Positions 60,791 to 64,000 of a DNA stretch of 64,000 nt are shown piece after piece (the first letter of the stretch is position 1; each line of letters starts with the position of its first letter). Source of the stretch: Lagopus muta (taxonomy: Eukaryota > Chordata > Aves > Galliformes > Phasianidae); the NCBI RefSeq assembly GCF_023343835.1, contig NC_064443.1, forward strand, positions 930,001 to 994,000, given 5' to 3'. The notes beneath the pieces are model-generated. The model was given only the letters and a program-made list of their open reading frames with translations, made no database searches and had not been told where the DNA came from. A program made the translations under genes and the position numbers.

Positions 60791-62990
60791 CTGCTGGGTG
60801 CTGCTGCCCGTGGGCAAGACGGACCTGACTGTCCCTGCGCGAGGCTGCCCTGTGTTCCCAGCGAAGGAGGACGCTGAGACCCTCGCCCAAAGGCCAGGCA
60901 GGACGGAGCAGCTTGGCTGGGCTTTACTTGGCTGCTGCTCCTCGGAGAAGATGGGTGCCCTCGTGCAACTACATAAAAACATCCTCACTTGAGTCAAAAG
61001 ACGTAAAATACCTTTTGTAGCCTCTAGCCGACGTTTGGATGGGTAACTGGAACTGCACACGAGCTGCTGTGTGAGCTGTTAAAGGGAGAGCGAGCCTACA
61101 TTTCTCGCCAGACAAAATCCCTTGCTTCTCAGGTATGTGGCCCAGGGAGAGCCAGAGCAAGGTGACTCTGCCCAGAAGTTACATGGCTGGTGTTGCAGCA
61201 GCGCGCAGTCTGGCGTGGTCACTACACAGTGCTCCCTAGCAGTGTCCACAGAAGATAGCCGGAAGCTGGTGTCGAAACGCATCCAGCTGAGTGCTGTGCT
61301 CCTCTTGGGATGGGGCAGAGGTAGGATGCCGTTATCCTGGCCACCTGTCTCTTCTTTGTGCGTGTTCCCTGCTTAACACTGGTTCTGGAGACTGCTGCCT
61401 GCACCACAGACCCTGAGATCTCTGCGGTGCAGAGCTGTCTGAGTTCCCCAGCAGCATCTGCCCACCCTGTCTGCCCGCTTGTTCTGTGGGAGTGATCTGG
61501 CTCCTGTAGAGCACAGTACCTCCCAAAGGGAACAGCCTCAGCAGGGCCAGGCGTGAAGGAAATCATCACTTCCCTCCCCGTTCCTCTTTAAACAATCAGT
61601 CAGTAGGCCTGCCCTGGCTTGGAAATCTCCCTGGCGATGTGAACTACGGTTCCTCCCTCGCCCCGTGCCCCAGCTGGTGGCAGGAGGAGAAATGCGATGC
61701 ACTTTAAAGGGAGGCTTTCTGCCCTGTCTGGAAAAGCCCTGCTCTCTTCTCTCCCGCTTGAGCAGATTGGCGCAGATCGGCCTCGGCTGTGCTGCAAAAT
61801 TCTTCACCTCTGCACACGGGCCCTGGGCTCCGAGCTGGCTGCTGCTGGGCTGGGGAGCAGCACCATCCATGCTGCCACCTGCTAGCTCTGGTGGCCCCTG
61901 CTCAGCCTCACTGCACATGAGGAAGGGGCTCGAGGACAACCTGTGTGTCCACCCCAGGGCATTGGGTGCAGATTTTGCCTAGCCTGCAGCCTGCTCCCAC
62001 AGTGGCCAGCTTGCATCCCCTCCTTTTTTGTCCCAGAACTTATTTACTTTCTGAGCACTTCAGACGTTCGCTACCTCGATTTTTGATTTAAGCTGCCAGC
62101 TCTTGGCTGCCGGCCCTATCGGCGTCCGCATTGGATGTATCCATCCCTGTGCCCACCGAGAGCCGCCCAGGCGCTGGGCCGCATTCCTGGCTTCTGGGAG
62201 ATAAAGGCGGCGTGGCTGTTGCCGTCTTCCTGTCACCGCCTCTTCCCTCCGTGTCCCCCACCCGCTGTTCCCATTGACAGGGGCCGGCGCGGAGGGCGAG
62301 GCGGATGGGCTGGGCTCCAGCGGGGAGCTGGTCTGCACTGTGATGCTGGGCATTTCTCTCGACATCCTTTGTTCCCCTGCTTGCTTGGAAGAGTCTGTCT
62401 TCAAACAATCCCCCACTGAAGTGTTTCTTATTCATGCCACCTGCTCTGAGACGGGCTCAGACCGCAGCCTCCTGAGAACGGCGTCTCCGGGGCCGCTTTT
62501 GTTCTCTCCCGGAGGCTGCCCTGCCCCTTCTACCCTTCCCCCAGGACACCGCACACGCTTCCCCCTGCCCGTGGATTCTTCCACCCCTTTTCCCGGCGAG
62601 GCAGCGAGCACTGAGCTCCTCACCAAGCTGCTTCTCCCAGCCTGGCCCCGTCCTGCTGTGTGGGGCAGGCAGGTCCTGGGCGTCTGGAGGGAGCTGGAGA
62701 AATGTGACAAACGTGTAAATAGTGTCTGTGTCCACTGTATCATTGGAGCAAGTGAAACGAGGAAGTTTCCTTTCCTTTCTTTTTTCTTTTTCTTTTTTTT
62801 TTTTTTTACAACTTCTGTGCAACGTTGTGCTTTCCCGTGTGGATGTGTAGCTGGATCGTAATCACAGCACTAGGCGTGCCGATAGGAAGCGTGGGGTTGG
62901 GAAATGTACGCTATTTATGGTCCTTCCTCTGCCTCCCAGTGCATCTGTCTACTTTTGTTAAATTTCAATAAACTTATTTGTAGATCCTGC
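60791..62990 (+). other. TUSC2: TUSC2 3' untranslated region
   Basis: About 2.2 kb from the stop to the poly(A) signal at 62967-62972, with a T-rich tract at 62788-62808. The distal part (from about 62700) is AT-richer and looks like conserved 3'UTR. No open frame with a recognisable domain. Confidence 0.65.
62967..62972 (+). terminator. TUSC2: TUSC2 polyadenylation signal
   Basis: AATAAA in the context TTTCAATAAACTTATTTG, followed by a GTCTGGGGGCTGGTT element. Confidence 0.8.
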
Positions 62991-64000
62991 AGGTCTGGGG
63001 GCTGGTTCCCCAGGGAAGGTTGGGGCTGGGAGCAGCTGAGCCTTGCTGGGGGGGCATTTTGGAGTTCTGAGGAATCTCGGCTTTTTCGGAAGATGACGGC
63101 AGCACCTCCCAGCACCCCCCAGTGAGGCCCTGTGCCTGGGGACAGGGGCAGGTGGTGGCTTGTTAGCGGTGGCACTTGATGAATCCGAGCCCTTTGGCTC
63201 TCTTTACCTGCTGATTTCTTCTGATGGGGGCAGCAGCACTTGCAGAGGGCTGTTCAGGTGAGCATGAGTGCTGGCAAGGAGGATTCCTGCTGCTGTGCTG
63301 CACGTGAATGGGTAATGGCGATATCTTTGATGCCGCAGCTTGGGAGCTGGGCTGTGCCATTTATGATGCGCTGGAGCGGATTCCTCTTTCTCAGCCAGAG
63401 TGCATCTCCGCCTGGGCTGCGCTGACTCAAGCAGACCTCTTCCCACCCCAGCACTGGAGCTCTGCCGGGACAGGATCTGTGCATCCGCTCCTTAATCACT
63501 CGCCTGACAAATCAGTGCCTCATCAATCGCACTAACGCAACGCATTTCTCATCACAGCATGACCCCGTGCCGGGCTGCTGCCTGCTGTCCTGGCCTCACC
63601 GGACAGAGTGAGCATGATCTCAGTGCCGTCCTGCATCCTGCTCTGCCCTGCAGCCCTGCAAGTGTTTTCCTGCCACCGCATTTACATCATTTCCTCCACG
63701 CGAGCCGGCTGCAAAACGAGCGGCTGACAAAGGCTTTAACGAGAGCGATGACCACTATGGCTCTAGGGGACCCTGGGCTCCCCGTGCAGCTGGGTCTGCC
63801 TGTTGGTCCATGGGGACCGAACCCCTTGGGGACGGCTCACGGTGTCCCGGCGACAGCGCTGGCGTCATGGCCAGGTGAAGCTGAACAATGCGGTGGTACT
63901 GGCTCAGCCACAGGGCGGCTTTGTGTCCTGCTGGGACGTGTGGCTGTGCCCCATCTCTCAGTGTCAGCCCCCTGCCTGGCCCTGACCCCTGCAGCTCCCC
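62991..64000. other. Intergenic sequence right of TUSC2
   Basis: No exon, repeat family or RNA gene was recognised. By synteny HYAL2 is expected further right, but none of its coding sequence is visible. Confidence 0.55.

Overview
This is vertebrate nuclear DNA, almost certainly from a galliform bird and probably chicken (the species and its chromosome 12 are inference). The reasons are compact GC-rich genes with short phased introns, CpG-island promoters, and many truncated CR1 LINEs, the signature avian repeat. No bacterial, viral or CRISPR feature is present.

The window holds the avian counterpart of the human 3p21.3 tumour-suppressor cluster. Left to right: the 3' two thirds of CACNA2D2 (+; 35 coding exons, 5944-34073, first exons off the left edge); TMEM115 (+; 36959-38663); CYB561D2 (-; 40398-41209); NPRL2 (+; 41421-44138); ZMYND10 (+; 44332-52583); RASSF1 (+; 53940-58412, with separate RASSF1A and RASSF1C-type first exons); TUSC2 (+; 58821-60790). 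From memory, gene order and relative orientation match human. HYAL2 would be expected next but is not in the window. I set every exon boundary by splice signals plus reading-frame phase: each spliced CDS is a multiple of three, and protein lengths agree with the human orthologues as I remember them (CACNA2D2 last 1001 aa; TMEM115 350; CYB561D2 222; NPRL2 378; ZMYND10 448; RASSF1A 341; TUSC2 112).

The cluster is a neighbourhood, not a pathway: a calcium-channel auxiliary subunit, a Golgi membrane protein, a b561-type reductase, a GATOR1 subunit restraining mTORC1, a dynein-arm assembly factor, a RAS-association scaffold and a small myristoylated protein. Spacing is tight. TMEM115 and CYB561D2 are tail to tail about 250 bp apart, CYB561D2 and NPRL2 share a 211-bp divergent CpG promoter, and NPRL2 ends 193 bp before the ZMYND10 start.

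Non-coding content: about ten CR1 fragments, several mini- and microsatellites (a 24-bp array in the CACNA2D2 3'UTR, a 15-bp array of about 590 bp in RASSF1 just upstream of the RASSF1C-type exon, a 9-bp array in NPRL2 intron 1, a GGAT tract in CACNA2D2), and readable regulatory motifs (an RFX X-box before ZMYND10, paired CACGTG boxes before TUSC2, a CRE pair after the RASSF1C-type exon). I see no wholly new system. The observations most worth testing are a candidate intronic polyadenylation unit that would truncate alpha2delta-2, the missing AUG in the RASSF1C-type exon, and a GC-AG intron in ZMYND10.
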